A program made the position numbers and the translations under genes. DNA of 46,740 bases from Paulinella micropora (Eukaryota > Cercozoa > Imbricatea > Euglyphida): the NCBI GenBank assembly GCA_009731375.1, contig BJOX01000363.1, positions 22,667 through 69,406 of the forward strand. Direction: 5' to 3'. Shown here in pieces: positions 8,612 to 17,259 of the stretch. How positions within the stretch are numbered: the stretch's first letter is position 1; every line of letters begins with the position of its first letter. Below the pieces are notes generated by a model, which saw only the letters and a list, made by a program, of their open reading frames with translations, did not search any database and was not told the origin of the DNA.

Positions 8612-9703
8612 ATGTTGTCGAATAACGAGCAGAAAATGGAAATACAAAAAGCGCTAGCAAAGGAGGCCGCCCTTGCCCGGACCCGTGCAGCGAGCATCAG
8701 AAAGTTCGAGCTGGAACACAAGCTCAGGTGCAAGGCCTGCAATACAATCCTAGAAAGGCCGAACCTGGATCTAGATAAGTTGAGATGCTCTGTCATGCGT
8801 TGGAAACCCTTTACGTTTTATACAACCCAAGATCACTTGCTAGCTATGACCGCGGACCAACACGACGGCGGCGTCTTGGATTTACAACTGAGGCAGGCTT
8901 TTCCCACGGGCATACCTTGCTTGCAAATGGACAAGCAGGAATTTGATAAACAGTACCCCCGTGCAATCCGCCACGGAGCTGACGACGTTATCCTTCTCCC
9001 AACGATAGGTTTAGTCCTGAAACGCCCCACAAGGGGCCCGCCAATAAAGGAAATGCGACATGCCTCGTTGGGCAACCTACTAGTGGATGCTATGCAGATG
9101 CAGCACTACCTGAGCAGCAAGCACGGACTGGCCCCCCAAGTGCACGGCTGCTGCTTGTTTATGAGCAACGGCCGCCGGGCGAAGCTAGCACCAAAGGCCA
9201 TAGACACCACCGCAGGTAATTATTACATCATTATGGATTATATCAGTGGTTCGTCCGAAGGGAAGGAGGTTAGGACCCTGACCAACGTTGTCGAGTCGGC
9301 TAAATCTGACAGTCAGAAGGCCCAACTCACCGACATGATTTGGAAGTTTATAGAGAGCATACTGGATGCGTTTAACACCGCCCAGGTGCTGTATTCCAAC
9401 TTTGGGCCCGATAACGTGGTACTGAACCTGCAGGAGAACAAGCTTATGCTAGTTGGCATAGATCCTTTCTTTTGCCTCCGCTTTGCTCCTGAGCCCAGGG
9501 TCCGGTACAGCGAGATCACAGACGCCCGCATACAAACGTCAAACCTGCTCAGCATTTTAGCCAACAGTTACAGTAAGTTGCCCCGGGAAGTTCTCGTCGA
9601 AGCGCTTGTCCGGGTTCAAGAGTTGTGTCAAGTTGAGAAAGGCATCATCAAAAAATGCGCCAGGTGGTGGCTAGATGAACTGAAATTCTGTGGAGACATC
9701 TAA
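8612..9703 (+). CDS. Protein-kinase-fold protein, probable pseudokinase
   Basis: The 363-residue protein has the layout of a kinase fold. A Lys in LVLKRP (K137) sits in a predicted beta3 position, YYIIMDYISG (about 204-213) resembles the hinge, and YSNFGPDNVVLN (261-272) aligns with the catalytic loop HRDxxxxN. In that loop His is Tyr and the catalytic Asp is Asn, while the metal-binding Asn (N268) is kept. The DFG position reads GIDP (D284). By family knowledge, loss of the catalytic Asp usually abolishes phosphotransfer, so a pseudokinase is likely. The N-terminal 60 residues are charged, with a CKAC pair. The ATG at 8612 is preceded by purine-rich sequence. A hairpin follows the stop. Confidence 0.55.
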   Translation: MLSNNEQKMEIQKALAKEAALARTRAASIRKFELEHKLRCKACNTILERPNLDLDKLRCSVMRWKPFTFYTTQDHLLAMTADQHDGGVLDLQLRQAFPTGIPCLQMDKQEFDKQYPRAIRHGADDVILLPTIGLVLKRPTRGPPIKEMRHASLGNLLVDAMQMQHYLSSKHGLAPQVHGCCLFMSNGRRAKLAPKAIDTTAGNYYIIMDYISGSSEGKEVRTLTNVVESAKSDSQKAQLTDMIWKFIESILDAFNTAQVLYSNFGPDNVVLNLQENKLMLVGIDPFFCLRFAPEPRVRYSEITDARIQTSNLLSILANSYSKLPREVLVEALVRVQELCQVEKGIIKKCARWWLDELKFCGDI

Positions 9704-9712
9704 ACAGAATTC

Positions 9713-10159
9713 GTGCACGGCCCCTGTCTCAGGGCCGCGCATCATATGCACAATCAATCACGGGTAGCAATGGATACTTCGTCTATGGGCTGGCTGGAGC
9801 AATTTTCTGGATCTTCCATTGTCAAACAGCATGATTGGAATTCCTGGAGTGTCTGCGGTGCCCATGATGTACTGAGTCTGTTCCGTAGTCCAGGCGGAGT
9901 GAGGTTGATTGATCTAGAAAACTTTATCATTGCCATTCTGCGCATAATCATCCACAGAGCCAGTGGCGGGCCAATGCCTGCCAGTGGCGGGCAAGAGCGG
10001 TGGTCAACCCAACACGTCATGTCTTTGCAATCTTCACCCATTCCCAATCCTGCTTTTTTCCATTCCCCTGCTAATCCAAGACAAAATCAGGCAAGAGCAG
10101 GCAAACGCCGGAAAACTGTACAACTTGAACAAAAAAACAAAAAGGGAAAGAAAACATGA
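9713..10159 (+). CDS. Weakly supported small ORF
   Basis: A 148-codon frame starts 10 bases after the kinase-like gene and overlaps its hairpin. Starting at the internal ATG near 9770 gives a protein with a moderately hydrophobic middle (IIAILRIII) and a Lys/Arg-rich, NLS-like C-terminus. A 12-base phrase, CCAGTGGCGGGC, is repeated near 9960 and 9979. Composition is only partly protein-like, and it may simply be 3' flanking DNA. Confidence 0.22.
   Translation: MHGPCLRAAHHMHNQSRVAMDTSSMGWLEQFSGSSIVKQHDWNSWSVCGAHDVLSLFRSPGGVRLIDLENFIIAILRIIIHRASGGPMPASGGQERWSTQHVMSLQSSPIPNPAFFHSPANPRQNQARAGKRRKTVQLEQKNKKGKKT
9718..9737 (+). terminator. Hairpin after the kinase-like gene
   Basis: CGGCCC (9718-9723) and GGGCCG (9732-9737) form a 6-bp GC stem with an 8-base loop, starting 15 bases after the TAA stop. 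Outer GC pairs can extend it past one mismatch. Its position fits a transcript-end hairpin. Confidence 0.45.
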
Positions 10160-10622
10160 AATAAAGTATCCCGCTTCTCTCGTCGTGCTAGATGATAGGT
10201 CCGGACAAATCAAAATAAGACACACAGTAGGGAAGAGAAGGAAGATAGGAGGGAGAGAAAGAGCAGGGTGAGAAGGCCCAGGACAGCCGCAAGATAGCAA
10301 GACACAGAAAAGGCAAAGCATAGGTCGGAGAAAGGGAGGATGAAAATAGACAGAATAAAGAGAGAGAGAGAAATTGAGCGGGAGAGAAAGCGGGGAGGAA
10401 GAGGTAGAGAAATGGGAGCGGGGGGGAGAAGGGGGCGGGGTGTGTGGCCTGGTCGGAGTGTGGGGGGGGGGGCCGTACTTCTTGTGCGGCCCCCCCCCCC
10501 CAAAAAAGACTTAGCAAGCGCTTGGAGCCGGGGAAAGGCAAAGGTTTTCTTTCGTGTTCTTGTGTGCGCGCAAAAAGTGTATGAAGAAAAAAAAGCGGCC
10601 ACGCCCCTGTCGCGACAACGCC
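10160..10622. repeat. Purine-rich spacer upstream of the second LRR gene
   Basis: The spacer contains GA-rich repeats, G and C runs (GGGGGGGGG near 10462, CCCCCCCCCC near 10491) and no credible gene. It is the 5' flank of the plus-strand F-box/LRR gene. Confidence 0.65.
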
Positions 10623-11825
10623 ATGCCACTGCCGCACGACCTGGTCGTGGTTGTGCTCAGCTTCCTGGAGCACCGACATTTGTTTGCGCTGCTTGGCATG
10701 TCCAGCACGGGCCTGTGGGGGCACAACCTCCTGCGCTGGCCCGCGTGGCTCGACCTGCCGTGCTTCCCGACCGCCGCGGGGCGGCGGTCGTTAGCACTAC
10801 ACGGCAGCAAGCTCGGCCGGGTGACAGTCAACCCGGTACTGTCGGGGCCTGCGTCACCCGCCGAGTGCGCGCGCCACTTCCCCTGCACCACGAGCCTGTG
10901 CGTTATCAGCTGGAAGCACACCGCTGGCCTAGCCGCCATGCCGCTACCACAGCTGCGGGAACTGACGCTAGACTGCTGTGACCTGGGCTCCGTGCCCTTG
11001 CTGACCATCCTGGGACCCCTGCGACATTTGCACACCCTGCGGCTGCACTGGTGTCGCGGCATAGGCAACCTGTGCTTTCTGGTGCGCCTGCCTTCGTTGA
11101 TCTGTTTAGACCTGTCCGGCTCGTTCTTTGCACAAACCGAGTACCTGCGCTTCGCGACGCTCGCGCGGAATCTGACCGAATTCTGGGCGCCCGACGGCTG
11201 GCGCCCTGATGTTTGTCTGGGCGGCCTGCAGAACCTGCGCGCGCTGCACCTGCCGCTCTCAAGGGCCTTTGGCCACGGCGCGCTCGTGCACCTGCGACNN
11301 NNNNNNNNGGGCCTGTACGCCGCAGGAGCTGGGGCAGCTGCTGGTGTTCCCCCCCAAGAACTTTCCTTGATGTACCGGGCCTGTACGCCGCGGGAGCTGG
11401 GGCAGCTGCTGGTGTTTGTCAAGGAAATGAAGCTGCGCAAGCTGGTGCTGGAATCGGCGAGGCCGTCCACTGCCTGGCTGGACGTAGACGCACGGCTCTG
11501 GCACGGCTGCGTGCTAGAGGAACTGGTGCTCACAAATGCCGAGCTGCCCTCGTTCAGCCCGCTGGCGAGCTTACCCCGGCTGCGCTCGCTGGAGCTTAGG
11601 GCGGACAGCCTGCAGTCGCTAAAGGGGCTGCCCAACCGGCTGGTCCGAACGATCGAGCGGACGGCGTGGCCAGCCCCTGGAGCAGTTCTGAATCTGACAG
11701 GGGCCTCCTTCAACAGGTCCGAAGGGACTGAACCAGGCAGCGGCAAATCTGAAAATCCCCCCGCAGAAATCTGTATAGAAAAAAAAGAGAAGCAAACCTC
11801 CCTCCCCTCCCTTTCCTCCCCTTAG
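10623..11825 (+). CDS. F-box / leucine-rich-repeat protein
   Basis: With the start at ATG 10623, residue 3 begins an F-box-like segment (LPHDLVVVVLSFLEHRHLFALL) that is better than the one in the 399-2345 protein. LRR-like LxxLxLxxC units follow (QLRELTLDCC, HLHTLRLHWC, LICLDLSGS, NLRALHLPLS) and continue after a gap (RKLVLES, LEELVLTNAE, RSLELRADS). F-box/LRR proteins select substrates for SCF ubiquitin ligases, and with the RING gene nearby this suggests ubiquitin manipulation. A 10-N join (11299-11308) interrupts codons about 226-229. The 40 bases after it are repeated 70 bases on, so the junction is unreliable. The stop is TAG at 11823 and an AATAAA follows. Confidence 0.68.
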   Translation: MPLPHDLVVVVLSFLEHRHLFALLGMSSTGLWGHNLLRWPAWLDLPCFPTAAGRRSLALHGSKLGRVTVNPVLSGPASPAECARHFPCTTSLCVISWKHTAGLAAMPLPQLRELTLDCCDLGSVPLLTILGPLRHLHTLRLHWCRGIGNLCFLVRLPSLICLDLSGSFFAQTEYLRFATLARNLTEFWAPDGWRPDVCLGGLQNLRALHLPLSRAFGHGALVHLRXXXXGLYAAGAGAAAGVPPQELSLMYRACTPRELGQLLVFVKEMKLRKLVLESARPSTAWLDVDARLWHGCVLEELVLTNAELPSFSPLASLPRLRSLELRADSLQSLKGLPNRLVRTIERTAWPAPGAVLNLTGASFNRSEGTEPGSGKSENPPAEICIEKKEKQTSLPSLSSP

Positions 11826-11860
11826 GTCCGTCCGTTTGTCCTTGTTTTTTTTTCTTTTTC

Positions 11861-11866
11861 AATAAA
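11861..11866 (+). promoter_or_regulatory. AATAAA polyadenylation-type signal
   Basis: AATAAA lies 36 bases after the stop of the F-box/LRR gene, within T- and A-rich sequence, and fits a eukaryotic poly(A) signal. A weak GCCCAG/CTGGGC inverted repeat lies just downstream. Confidence 0.4.
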
Positions 11867-11990
11867 CGACCACATAGCAAATGTTTCTTTGCCCAGAGAA
11901 AAAATAAAAAGAAAGAGCAGCTGGGCTTCGTTGGGACAAATTGTTTAACTAGAGTTTTAAAAAGTGACTTCTTTTTTTTTTCTTTTGGCT

Positions 11991-12483
11991 ATGAAATTCC
12001 CTGCAGACGTAGCGGTTCCATGGGCTTAATCTTGTAGCCCTCTTGGCGCATCTAGCGATCTTGATACTCCAGCTTACGGGCCCCCTAGACATAGCCAGGG
12101 GCCTGCCACCGGCGCAGACCGCTATCGTCACACTGACAGTAGGCCCTTCGCGTGACTGTGCGATTCGTGCCGCGGGCTGGCTGGAGCAAACTGCCGCGGG
12201 GCCGGGCATCTCGCTCTGGAGCCTGTCGGTGGCCTTCCACGCCCTCACTACAGTAGGCCACGCGTCACAGCTCTGGCTGCTGTGCTGGAAAAGTCCGCTG
12301 GTGTGCCGGGCCGGGCGCTGGCTGGAGTACTCGGTCACCGCCCCGCTGATGCTGCTGCAGCTGCAGCTGCTGGCCGGCGAGCGCTCGGTCGCGGCGCTAG
12401 CGGTGTCGTTCTGCCTGTGCAACCTCTGGTCTGTGTGGGCGGGCTGGTACCGCTGCTCGGCCCGGCGGTGTTCGGCACTTTAG
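11991..12483 (+). pseudogene. Heliorhodopsin fragment (TM1-TM4)
   Basis: The frame from 12013 to 12483 matches the first half of heliorhodopsins. It has RFHGLNLVALLAHL for TM1, a long extracellular loop, a second helix ending LSVAFHAL, and the family signature RWLEYS in TM3 containing the Glu that acts as counterion. TM4 follows. Heliorhodopsins are light-sensing retinal proteins, and viral versions are known from coccolithoviruses. The copy is broken: an in-frame TAG at 12010 separates it from an ATG at 11991 in another frame, and it ends after TM4. TM5-TM7 and the retinal-binding Lys are therefore missing and no pigment could form. A short divergent copy or misassembly is possible, but the signature is clear. 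Confidence 0.72.
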
Positions 12484-12510
12484 TTCCACTGAATGAAGTG
12501 CAAACGCTGG

Positions 12511-13707
12511 TCAAGAACCAAAAGACTGCCATTCAAGTGTTCTTTCGTCGTTAGCACCCCGGATATATCCGAGCTTCCCCTCGCGCGTGAAATCGAATAA
12601 CTTTCCGAATTTATCCATAAATCTTTTACCCGCGAAGGTGATTTGTGCCATGCTATCGTTACCGGTGTCCAGGTGGGCGTTGAGCTCTCGCCAAAATAGA
12701 CGAGTGTAGCTCATGTCCCTTGCCTCCGCTGCAAGGAGGTCCTGGGGTTCGGCTGTCGAGATGAGTGCTTGTTGCAGCTCCATCTCAGCGTACCTGCGCG
12801 CCCTCCGGCGTTGGGCATCGCAGTGTGTTAGTCACATCTGGCTTACGACCGCCGGAGCAACGCTTGGGCCATCCCGTGGGCCCGGGAGCACTACAGAGTT
12901 CCGTGCTGTGAATGGTGATGCAGTATACATGTTGTCTGTGTATGGGGGGAATGCATGGTCAATATGCGGTATATTCGGGTGGTTAATATCGGATCCGGCC
13001 ACCGTTCCCGGGGCTAGTCGAACACCACGACCGAGCAAAGACCGTTGAGGTGCTATTTGTTGTTTTGCCCTGGCTTTAATGTTAATCACCTTGTTCTCAA
13101 AAAGGGCTGTTTTCTGTAGTGGGGCGACTGGGATGGAACCTGCCTTGCTTACGCAGGTGTCCGCTGTGCGGACACGGCAACTTAGCCCGTCCATTTTACC
13201 ATCATCCTCACTAGCCGCCTGTGCGACATCGTCTTCGGGTGAAGATGGGTGAGGGTCCGCCTGTACATTGTTGCGGAAGGTCGTCACCTCATGTGAAGGT
13301 GGACGGCCACGACTACTGTTGTGCCCCTCTGTTATTTCTTCGCTCACCCCTGCCGTAGCAGTACTATTGACTGTGATCAAGGGGTCTGAGACCCCCGCAA
13401 TACTATCTACTTGCGGTGTAGAAGGGGGCACAGCAACCCTAGCCGTCGGTGACTCGATACTGACTTGTGTCACCTGACCTGGCGTTGGTGTAGCCTCCAT
13501 TCTCACTGTCTTATCTACTATTGGTGTGGGTGGGGACACAGCAACCCTAGCCGTCGGTGACTCGATATCGGCTTGTGTCACCTGACCTGGCGTTGGTGTG
13601 GCCTCCGTTACCATCACCCTATTAACTAGTGTTTCTGTTACTACCGCGCCTGTCACGACAACTAGTCCATCACCCTCTGCGGTGGCTATCGTTTCCAACG
13701 GGTGCAA
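12511..13707 (-). pseudogene. Unknown protein with internal duplication, split by in-frame TGA
   Basis: Two frames (12832-13707 and 12511-12783) are in the same register, separated only by one TGA at 12832-12834, followed by CTA and then 16 sense codons before the next ATG. The upstream part has no ATG near its 5' end, so it probably joins earlier sequence by a frame change. It contains a repeated unit beginning EATPTPGQVTQ and ending TARVAV, present twice in a Pro/Thr/Val-rich low-complexity region. The downstream 90 residues look globular (SYTRLFWRELNAHLDTG). I recognise no family. The TGA may be a lesion, or a readthrough stop since UGA-CUA is the classic leaky context. Confidence 0.5.
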
Positions 13708-14206
13708 AACGCACCCGCTTACGTGCCCCGGGGTGTGTCCTTTCCGTTGATTGTCTAGGACTTGAGTTTGCGCTTATTGTAGGACGTGTGTCCTGCTGGC
13801 TGGCCTTGGCCTGCACAACACATGTGACGTGTTGCTTGCGTTTGCGTTTGCGTTTGCGTGCTGCGGGCTTACCCATCTGGCTCAGGAGTGACTCCTGCCC
13901 GGGCATGTATGCCGCGAACTTGTCCGCCGCCGGGATTGGCTTGAGCATTTCGGCTTCCGCATCGAAGGCGGCGCACCAACTCGCCACGTGCCCGTTTGGC
14001 ATCAGAGAGACCCGTCCGTGTTCATCAACGTCCGGGAATGGCAAGTTCATGTGTGCCTGCTGTTTCGGGCAGGGCACCCAATCGCCATCTTCCGGCCTTT
14101 TGACCTTCGACTCTTCCGCCTTGTATCGGCGTATGTACCGTCTCATCGCTATTGGGTGCTGCGGGGTACCCGGGAATGTGTGCCATCGCTGACACGACTT
14201 TCCCAT
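13670..14206 (-). CDS. Unknown basic protein with NLS-like run
   Basis: This 178-codon frame has a Lys/Arg run (RKRKRKRK) near residue 115, typical of a nuclear localisation signal or nucleic-acid contact. It is in the same register as the upstream frame ending at 14228: only TGA and seven codons lie between, so the two may form one protein. Its end overlaps the next frame (12832-13707) by 38 bases in another register. No domain is recognised. Within the minus-strand block it is the middle segment. Confidence 0.42.
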   Translation of the reverse strand: MGKSCQRWHTFPGTPQHPIAMRRYIRRYKAEESKVKRPEDGDWVPCPKQQAHMNLPFPDVDEHGRVSLMPNGHVASWCAAFDAEAEMLKPIPAADKFAAYMPGQESLLSQMGKPAARKRKRKRKQHVTCVVQAKASQQDTRPTISANSSPRQSTERTHPGARKRVRFAPVGNDSHRRG

Positions 14207-14227
14207 GAGGCAGGGCCATACCCAAAA

Positions 14228-14956
14228 TCAACGTTCTGGTAAGCAGTTAAAAGCCAGTGCGTGACGAAAATAATCACACAAAGTATTAGACTTGACCGTT
14301 GGCGGGTTGCCAAGGTCGTCTAACCTCTGTATCCCGTACGGACAATGAGCTGGACCAGGATCGATGGCTAATGAGCTGAGAAGTTGATTGGCTTGCCGTG
14401 GGATCGTACGTGTTTTCTTTTTCTTTGTCGCCGGTTGACGTGTCTGGCTAACCGGCGGTGGTGTGGGAGGTAACATTGGGGGTGGTAAGGGCGGTGGTGA
14501 GTAGATGGGCATGGTAAACTGTGGTGCTTGGTAAGTATGTGGTGGCGATGTCAAGCCCACTGGTGGTGGAGAATGAAATCCCGAAGTAGATTGTTGGGCA
14601 TATGGGTTAGGGCTACCCCCCGCTGGAGAGGATGTAGATGTGTATGGGTTTGGAGAATGTCGCGGCCCCTGGCCCCAATACGGGTTCAAGGAGCTCGATG
14701 AACTCGACGACGATGACCAGTATGGGTTAGGTGAACTCGAGGGGGATCTCTGAAAGGAGCTGGACCCCGTAATACTATAAGAGTGGTCTCCCCATGAGGT
14801 GGATGTGACGAAGGACAGTATGTCGAACTGTGGTTCGTTTGCCTTAGCCTGATGATCAGGAAACGACAATCCTACAGCCTGCATGGCCTGCAGCAAGATG
14901 ATTGCCCGCCGCATACGTTCGTCCTTGCCCGCTTTAGGGCCGAAGATCTTCTTCAC
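14228..14956 (-). CDS. Unknown Pro/Ser-rich protein with NPY repeats
   Basis: The frame encodes a short helical start, then a low-complexity middle with four NPY motifs (PNPYW, LNPYW, PNPYT, PNPYA), a Ser run and Pro-rich stretches, and a globular C-terminal 60 residues with DYFRHALAFNC. The listed start is GTG at 14954-14956, overlapping the stop of the upstream large frame. A one-base frame change around 14975 would link the two smoothly, so this is probably the continuation of the large protein rather than a separate gene. It ends with TGA at 14228. Confidence 0.42.
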   Translation of the reverse strand: MKKIFGPKAGKDERMRRAIILLQAMQAVGLSFPDHQAKANEPQFDILSFVTSTSWGDHSYSITGSSSFQRSPSSSPNPYWSSSSSSSSSLNPYWGQGPRHSPNPYTSTSSPAGGSPNPYAQQSTSGFHSPPPVGLTSPPHTYQAPQFTMPIYSPPPLPPPMLPPTPPPVSQTRQPATKKKKTRTIPRQANQLLSSLAIDPGPAHCPYGIQRLDDLGNPPTVKSNTLCDYFRHALAFNCLPER

Positions 14957-17259
14957 AAAAGTTGCATCCCACGCGATACTTCGACCAATCGGTCAACACG
15001 AAAACTCTGAAGCGAGAATGCGCGGTCATCGGCATCTTGTGCCTGTGACAAGACGTTGCGAATGTATCTTTCCCCCGTTGTTCGGCCTTTGGTGGTCGTT
15101 GCTCTAGCGATGCCCTTAAGGACTGCCAGTAACATCGCCAAATCAGCACGAACTAGGGGCGTGATCAGCTTTTGTGGAAGGTCCACGATTTCGTTGTGTG
15201 GCACATCGGCTTCCCACATACGTTGTGCCATGGCCGACACCAGGTCGGCGACGATAACAGGGTCGCACATTAAACCCCAGTTGGCCCCCTTTACAAATTG
15301 TTCGAGCAGATAATGAGGTCGGCTGGGAGGCTTCAGTAGTCCCCCTTGGATCAATCGACCCGCTTCCTCATCCCATTGTGGCCACTTATGCGTTAACAAG
15401 TCTTGGGATGCCCAACGACTGGCTTTGTTGGCTAATATCTGTTTAGTGTCAGCAGCGGTTAGACTGAACTGTCCAATCGTGCTGTCTAGACACGTATAGC
15501 CCGACAAAAGCAAGATACCTTCGCCATAATCAATATTGACTTGCGGGTTATACTTGCAATAGTCAAAAGTCGTGGCCTTGTCGAGCCGAGTCAGAGCTCG
15601 TTCGATCAATTTGTCGTTCGCTTTCTTTTGTTCTTCCGTGGTGTTTGAAGGTCGGTTGTGTCCGCCACCCCCCTGGTTTCCCGGGGGCGGGACAACTACC
15701 GTTCTGTGAAAGAAGACGAATGTCGTTCCCTCTGGGACGACGGTTGCTCTGCCATCATTGCCATATGTGACATGAACCTCGTTCGCTAGGCAAATTCGGA
15801 GGATGTCACTGATGGTCTGTGCTACTAACTCGCACATAGCGAGGATGTTGCACCAGTAGAGCTTAACCGCCGAATGGGGAGCGATTTTCTTTTCCACCGC
15901 CTTACCACCTCTAATAGCCTTCTCAAACACCATGGTGGCCTTGAAGTATTTGAACTTCGTTGCCATCCTACTCACCCATTTCCACTGATGCTGTTGGATT
16001 GTATCAAGCAGCTCGTTAAGGGTGTCCCGGGCTTGGGCAGCTGCTGTTGAATCGTCCTCAGAGGGGAGAAGCTGTTTCTTCCAGCTCTTGTGCTCTGTGA
16101 GGGTGAGATTCCAAATTGCAACCGCAGCACTCAGATTTCGTGCTGAAACTATATTCCAAGCTTGTATCTCCGAGATAAACACCAGCAACCCTGCCGAGTT
16201 GGGCCACTTTGTGTCTGTAGCTAGTTCTTTCTCTGGGTCCTGTGTGAAAGGAAAAGTGAGAGAGGGTTGCAGATCCTTTTTCTCGACGAATAAGGTATTC
16301 AGCAGAGCTGGATACCTTTGGTGGTTTATCTGCCACGCTTCGTCTAATAAGTGGTGGTTTATCTGCCACGCTTCGTCTAATAAGGAGTCGCGCGCGGTTG
16401 CTAGAACCCTGTAGAGGTCCATAACATAATGTATGGTAGCGGTACCATTTGCAGTAAGGCTCGGATTGAACAAATGCATTAGTCCAATAGCCCCTTGTAA
16501 TAGTATTACTATCGAGGGCTCCTTGAACACACACCTGTACCAAGTCGTTTCCGCATACATGTTATTTGGGAAAAGATGCATCGAGTTGTCGTTTAGGTTT
16601 GTCCCATGTTCCATGTCATCTAGAGGGTTGCCTGGCCATCCCTCGGCTGGGCCTCGGTATCGGTCCAGCACTACCTTCGTTTGAATTGCACGAGCCGGAA
16701 TTACCANNNNNNNNNNNNNNNNNNNNNNNNNNNNNNNNNNNNNNNNNNNNNNNNNNNNNNNNNNNNNNNNNNNNNNNNNNNNNNNNNNNNNNNNNNNNNN
16801 NNNNNNNNNNNNNNNNNNNNNNNNNNNNNNNNNNNNNNNNNNNNNNNNNNNNNNNNNNNNNNNNNNNNNNNNNNNNNNNNNNNNNNNNNNNNNNNNNNNN
16901 NNNNNNNNNNNNNNNNNNNNNNNNNNNNNNNNNNNNNNNNNNNNNNNNNNNNNNNNNNNNNNNNNNNNNNNNNNNNNNNNNNNNNNNNNNNNNNNNNNNN
17001 NNNNNNNNNNNNNNNNNNNNNNNNNNNNNNNNNNNNNNNNNNNNNNNNNNNNNNNNNNNNNNNNNNNNNNNNNNNNNNNNNNNNNNNNNNNNNNNNNNNN
17101 NNNNNNNNNNNNNNNNNNNNNNNNNNNNNNNNNNNNNNNNNNNNNNNNNNNNNNNNNNNNNNNNNNNNNNNNNNNNNNNNNNNNNNNNNNNNNNNNNNNN
17201 NNNNNNNNNNNNNNNNNNNNNNNNNNNNNNNNNNNNNNNNNNNNNNAACACGCAAACAA
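14953..17259 (-). CDS. Unknown large helical protein, interrupted by a gap
   Basis: About 580 residues are readable from 16706 to 14953; the rest lies in a 540-base N gap (16707-17246). The protein is rich in Trp, Asn and Leu helices and includes a Gly/Pro linker (PPPGNQGGGGH). A 33-base exact tandem duplication makes an 11-residue repeat near LLDEAWQINH. I find no catalytic motif and no similarity to transposase, capsid or polymerase families that I can name. The block has intermediate GC and its own orientation, unlike the GC-rich region before it. Its C-terminal end probably continues into the NPY-repeat frame. Confidence 0.45.
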   Translation of the reverse strand: MFACXXXXXXXXXXXXXXXXXXXXXXXXXXXXXXXXXXXXXXXXXXXXXXXXXXXXXXXXXXXXXXXXXXXXXXXXXXXXXXXXXXXXXXXXXXXXXXXXXXXXXXXXXXXXXXXXXXXXXXXXXXXXXXXXXXXXXXXXXXXXXXXXXXXXXXXXXXXXXXXXXXXXXXXXXXXXXXXXXXXXXVIPARAIQTKVVLDRYRGPAEGWPGNPLDDMEHGTNLNDNSMHLFPNNMYAETTWYRCVFKEPSIVILLQGAIGLMHLFNPSLTANGTATIHYVMDLYRVLATARDSLLDEAWQINHHLLDEAWQINHQRYPALLNTLFVEKKDLQPSLTFPFTQDPEKELATDTKWPNSAGLLVFISEIQAWNIVSARNLSAAVAIWNLTLTEHKSWKKQLLPSEDDSTAAAQARDTLNELLDTIQQHQWKWVSRMATKFKYFKATMVFEKAIRGGKAVEKKIAPHSAVKLYWCNILAMCELVAQTISDILRICLANEVHVTYGNDGRATVVPEGTTFVFFHRTVVVPPPGNQGGGGHNRPSNTTEEQKKANDKLIERALTRLDKATTFDYCKYNPQVNIDYGEGILLLSGYTCLDSTIGQFSLTAADTKQILANKASRWASQDLLTHKWPQWDEEAGRLIQGGLLKPPSRPHYLLEQFVKGANWGLMCDPVIVADLVSAMAQRMWEADVPHNEIVDLPQKLITPLVRADLAMLLAVLKGIARATTTKGRTTGERYIRNVLSQAQDADDRAFSLQSFRVDRLVEVSRGMQLL
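16320..16385 (-). repeat. 33-bp tandem duplication inside the large unknown ORF
   Basis: Unit one is 16320-16352 and unit two 16353-16385. They differ only at the last base. The length is a multiple of three, so the frame is kept and 11 residues are repeated. Confidence 0.95.

Noticed and set aside
9754-10047. Minus-strand 97-codon ORF
   Set aside because: No coding signature; it overlaps a slightly more plausible but still weak plus-strand frame.
13988-14242. Plus-strand ORFs within the 12.8-14.9 kb block
   Set aside because: They are short shadows of the longer minus-strand frames.
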